Translations under genes and position numbers: made by a program | Shown: positions 61,457-64,000 of the stretch, piece after piece | Layout: each line of letters begins with the position of its first letter | How positions within the stretch are numbered: position 1 is the stretch's first letter | Assembly (NCBI RefSeq): GCF_018614035.1 | Contig: NZ_JAGGPA010000025.1 | Coordinates: 267,224 to 331,223 of the forward strand | Source: Streptomyces sp. ISL-96 | GTDB lineage: Bacteria; Actinomycetota; Actinomycetes; Streptomycetales; Streptomycetaceae | Direction of reading: 5' to 3' | DNA: 64,000 bases | The notes under the pieces: model-generated | Database searches by the model: none | What the model saw: only the letters and a program-made list of their open reading frames with translations | Told to the model about the DNA's origin: nothing

Positions 61457-63649
61457 TCAGTCCTTGTCGCCCTCAACAGGCTTCACGCCACTGGAGTCCT
61501 CGTCCGCAACGTCGACATCGTCCTTCACGACAGTCTCAGCCTCGGCCGCCGGCTCACCGGACTCCTCGCGCTCCTCGCCCTCCTCATCGAGGGCATCGAC
61601 GAAGTCGACACCGTCGAGCTGAGCAAGCCGGTCGGAAGCGTCCGTCAATCCGTCCTTGTCGGCCTCGATCGCCTTGGCGAACCACTCACGCGCCTCGGCT
61701 TCGCGCCCGGCGGTCAGCAGCGCATCGGCGTACGCGTACCGCAGTCGCGCGGTCCACGGCTGCACCGAATTCGACGCAAGCTCGGGCCCCTGGAGGGTCA
61801 CGATGGCCGCGTCGATCTGTCCCATGTCCCGCCGCGCACCGGCCGCGACCATGCGCATCTCGACCTGGCCGGCCTTGTCGAGCTTCAGCACTTCCGGCTC
61901 ACCGGCCATCGCCATTGCCCGCTCCGGCCGCCCGAGCCCGCGCTCGCAGTCCGCCATGACGGGCCACAGCTCCACGCTGCCGGTCATACGGCGGGCCGCG
62001 CGGAACTCCGCGAGCGCCTCCGTGTACCGCTGAGTCGCGTACGCCGCGAAGCCCGCGGCCTCACGCACCGCAGCCACTCGCGAGGCGAGCCTCAGGGCGA
62101 TACGCGAGTACGCGTACGCCTCCTCGGGCTCGTCGTCGATGAGGTTCGCGACCATGACGAGGTTCTTGGCGACATCCTCGGCGAGGGTCTTCGGCAGGCT
62201 CTGGAGCTCCTGCCGAACGTCCTTGTCGATCTCGTGACCTGTGACGTCATCGGGAATGGGAAGCCGCTTGATGGGCTCACGCTCCCGGTCGTCACGCTGC
62301 CCGCGGTACCCCTCGCGGTCACCGCCGCGGTCGTCACGACGGGGCGCACGGTCGTCGCGGCCGCCGCGGTAGCCACCACGGTCGTCGTCCCGACGCGGCC
62401 CACTGCTCGGCCGGTCGTCGCGACGCTCATAGCCGCCACCACCGCTGGGACGCCCGCCCCGGCTGTCGTCACGACGCTGGTAACCACCGCCACCACTGCT
62501 GGGACGGTCATCCCGGCGCTGGAACCCACCACCACCGCTGGGACGGTCGTCCCGACGGGGCGCACGGTCATCACGACCGCCACGGAACCCACCGCCACGC
62601 TCGTCATCACGACGCGGCGCACTGCTCGGCCGATCGTCACGACGCTGGAACCCGCCACCACCACCGCTCGGACGGTCATCCCGGCGCTGGAACCCACCAC
62701 CACCGCTGGGACGGTCGTCCCGGCGCGGCGCACGGTCATCACGACCGCCACGGAACCCACCGCCACGCTCGTCATCACGACGCGGCGCACTGCTCGGCCG
62801 ATCGTCACGACGCTGGAACCCGCCACCACCACCGCTCGGACGGTCATCCCGGCGCTGGAACCCACCGCCACCACTGGGACGCTCTTCACGACCCTGGTAG
62901 CCACCGCCACCACCGCTCGGACGGTCATCGCGACGCTGGTAACCGCCACCACCACTGCTGGGACGGTCGTCCCGGCGCGGCGCACGGTCATCACGACCGC
63001 CACGGAACCCACCACGGTCATCGTCACGACGGGGTCCACGGTCATCGCGGCCACCACGGAACCCGCCACCGCCGCCACTCGGGCGGTCGTCGCGACGCTG
63101 GTAACCGCCACCACCACTGGGACGCTCTTCACGCCCCTGGTAGCCACCGCCACCACCGCTCGGACGGTCGTCACGACGCTGGTAACCGCCACCACCACTG
63201 CTGGGACGGTCGTCCCGGCGAGGCGCACGGTCATCACGACCGCCACGGAACCCACCGCCACGCTCGTCATCACGACGCGGCGCACTGCTCGGCCGGTCAT
63301 CACGACGCTGGAACCCACCGCCACCGCCACCGCCGCCGGCCGGACGGCCGCCTCGGCTGTCGTCACGGCGAGGGCCGCTGCTTGACCGGTCGTCACGACG
63401 CTGGTAGCCACCACCGCCACCGCTAGGACGCCCGCCTCGGTCGTCATCACGGCGGGGACCACTCGGGCGGTCGTCACGACCACCGCGGGGCGCTCCACCG
63501 GTGGGGCGGTCGTCACGACGGAACCCACCGCGATCGTTGTCCTGGCGCGGTGCACGGTCGTCACGACCGCCGCGGTATCCGCCCCTGTCATCGCCGTCTC
63601 GCCGGCGCGGCTCGCGCTCCGGACGATCGTCGGAAGAGTTGGTGGACAT
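61457..63649 (-). CDS. Repetitive Arg/Gly/Asp-rich protein with C-terminal TPR-like domain
   Basis: 730 residues from ATG 63647-63649 with AGGAGCC. Residues 1 to about 460 are low complexity, built from RRDDRPSGGGG[YF]Q and FRGGRDDRAP units; a 168-bp block is tandemly duplicated. About 465-690 is helical and TPR-like (ALAEFRAARRMTGSVELWPV, RLRYAYADALLTAGREAEAR, WFAKAIEADKDG). The tail is strongly acidic. The disordered region resembles RNA-binding RGG segments but with alternating charge. It lies just after the rRNA operon terminator. Function unknown; an RNA- or ribosome-associated role is only inferred. Confidence 0.85.
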   Translation of the reverse strand: MSTNSSDDRPEREPRRRDGDDRGGYRGGRDDRAPRQDNDRGGFRRDDRPTGGAPRGGRDDRPSGPRRDDDRGGRPSGGGGGYQRRDDRSSSGPRRDDSRGGRPAGGGGGGGGFQRRDDRPSSAPRRDDERGGGFRGGRDDRAPRRDDRPSSGGGGYQRRDDRPSGGGGGYQGREERPSGGGGYQRRDDRPSGGGGGFRGGRDDRGPRRDDDRGGFRGGRDDRAPRRDDRPSSGGGGYQRRDDRPSGGGGGYQGREERPSGGGGFQRRDDRPSGGGGGFQRRDDRPSSAPRRDDERGGGFRGGRDDRAPRRDDRPSGGGGFQRRDDRPSGGGGGFQRRDDRPSSAPRRDDERGGGFRGGRDDRAPRRDDRPSGGGGFQRRDDRPSSGGGGYQRRDDSRGGRPSGGGGYERRDDRPSSGPRRDDDRGGYRGGRDDRAPRRDDRGGDREGYRGQRDDREREPIKRLPIPDDVTGHEIDKDVRQELQSLPKTLAEDVAKNLVMVANLIDDEPEEAYAYSRIALRLASRVAAVREAAGFAAYATQRYTEALAEFRAARRMTGSVELWPVMADCERGLGRPERAMAMAGEPEVLKLDKAGQVEMRMVAAGARRDMGQIDAAIVTLQGPELASNSVQPWTARLRYAYADALLTAGREAEAREWFAKAIEADKDGLTDASDRLAQLDGVDFVDALDEEGEEREESGEPAAEAETVVKDDVDVADEDSSGVKPVEGDKD
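62561..62896 (-). repeat. 168-bp tandem duplication inside the repetitive gene
   Basis: Copy one (62561-62728) and copy two (62729-62896) are identical over about the first 140 bp and keep the reading frame (56 codons). Partial further copies begin near 62989 and 63229. Confidence 0.85.
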
Positions 63650-63714
63650 CGGTTGGCTCCTGTCTCGGGGTAACGCAGTCATTCTCGCGCAGTCGGCCAT
63701 CCGACGCGCTTCGG

Positions 63715-63763
63715 AAAAACAAAAAAAGACCCTTGGTCCAGCATGAACGCTGGACCAAGGGTC
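63715..63763 (-). terminator. rRNA operon rho-independent terminator
   Basis: On the minus strand GACCCTTGGTCCAGC (63749-63763) pairs with 63728-63742 around a 6-nt loop and is followed by a U-tract (complement of the A-run 63715-63727). It begins 11 bp after the 5S rRNA. Confidence 0.95.
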
Positions 63764-63773
63764 CTGAAAGATT

Positions 63774-63892
63774 GTTCGGCGGCGTCCTACTCTCCCACAG
63801 GGTCCCCCCTGCAGTACCATCGGCGCTGAAAGGCTTAGCTTCCGGGTTCGGAATGTAACCGGGCGTTTCCCTAACGCTATGACCACCGAAAC
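63774..63892 (-). rRNA. rrf: 5S ribosomal RNA
   Basis: The minus strand begins GTTTCGGTGGTCATAGCG and ends ACGCCGCCGAAC; the two ends pair as helix I. The internal CCCGGTTACATTCCGAACCC segment is the 5S loop B/C region. About 119 nt, the usual length. It is the promoter-distal gene of an rRNA operon entering from the right edge. Confidence 0.97.
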
Positions 63893-64000
63893 ACTATCGG
63901 GCTTAGCGAACAAGCACACTCTTCAATTAAGTAAGTGGATCTGTTCAACCGGTGCGATAACTGTTCGCAACCCGGGAACAACACAGTGGACGCGAGCAAC
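63893..64000 (-). other. 23S-5S rRNA internal transcribed spacer (partial)
   Basis: AT-richer sequence directly upstream of the 5S rRNA on the minus strand, of the type that separates 23S and 5S genes in Streptomyces. The 23S 3' end is not recognisable in the window, so it should lie just beyond the right edge. Confidence 0.75.

Noticed and set aside
62234..63385. A 380-residue Thr/Val-rich plus-strand frame
   Set aside because: It is antisense to the repetitive RDDR/RGG gene and exists only because the repeat is stop-free in several frames.
61457..63649. Possible CRISPR-like array
   Set aside because: Regular repeats are codon-phased and encode RRDDRPSGG units; spacers are not unique and no cas gene is present.

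Overview
The window is a GC-rich actinobacterial chromosome segment, almost certainly Streptomyces. Supporting signs are the extreme third-position GC, GTG and TTG starts, ATGA/GTGA gene overlaps, a SepF-like paralogue, streptogrisin-type proteases, and a gene order (dnaE2, sflA, der-plsC-cmk-tyrA-aroH, parA-scpA-scpB-rluB, ald, pyrG, recN-nadK-tlyA) that I recall as the conserved Streptomyces core region. No prophage, transposase, CRISPR array, tRNA or large biosynthetic cluster was seen.

Layout. 0-8.3 kb: 5' part of an SOS-type DNA polymerase III alpha subunit (with a candidate LexA box), a membrane protein, two secreted chymotrypsin-fold proteases, a DUF1684 protein, a DUF5685-like protein with a cysteine-rich tail, and sflA. 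8.3-16.6 kb: an acyl-CoA dehydrogenase, an MFS exporter, a PAP2 phosphatase, a small I78-type protease inhibitor, a WYL regulator, and a GT4 glycosyltransferase with a coupled partner. 16.8-22.4 kb: an atypical branched-chain-amino-acid-type ABC system, with two lipoproteins on one strand and, divergently, a zinc-ribbon-like membrane protein, a permease-permease-ATPase triple fusion and a second ATPase. 22.4-31.7 kb: an Rpf-like cell wall hydrolase, two Streptomyces-type unknowns, the aroH-tyrA-cmk-plsC-der run, an RlaP-type nucleotidyltransferase, and an NrtR/ADP-ribosylglycohydrolase operon with a perfect palindromic operator. 31.7-41.1 kb: the parA-RHH partner-scpA-scpB-rluB chain, alanine dehydrogenase, a STAND/TPR NTPase and a Nudix hydrolase. 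41.2-51.3 kb: pyrG, a GH15 enzyme, an amine oxidase/APC permease pair with a divergent PucR regulator, and a second GT4. 51.6-60 kb: recN-nadK-tlyA, small genes, an iron-box-controlled siderophore permease/ATPase operon and a HAD phosphatase. 60-64 kb: a DUF1015 protein, a very repetitive Arg/Gly/Asp-rich TPR protein, the rRNA operon terminator, 5S rRNA and part of the 23S-5S spacer.

The most notable points are: (i) the ABC system, where both sequence defects of the two ATPases fall into the same composite ATP site and the fusion linker is encoded by a dispersed intergenic repeat; (ii) regulatory sites readable by eye: a 15/16 SOS box, an NrtR palindrome, an iron box and four exactly 11-bp-phased CTCAC repeats resembling a PHO box; and (iii) two long Arg/Gly-rich disordered regions, one on an rRNA-modifying enzyme and one on the protein next to the rRNA operon. 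All functional calls are from motif reading and memory of families; no database search was run.
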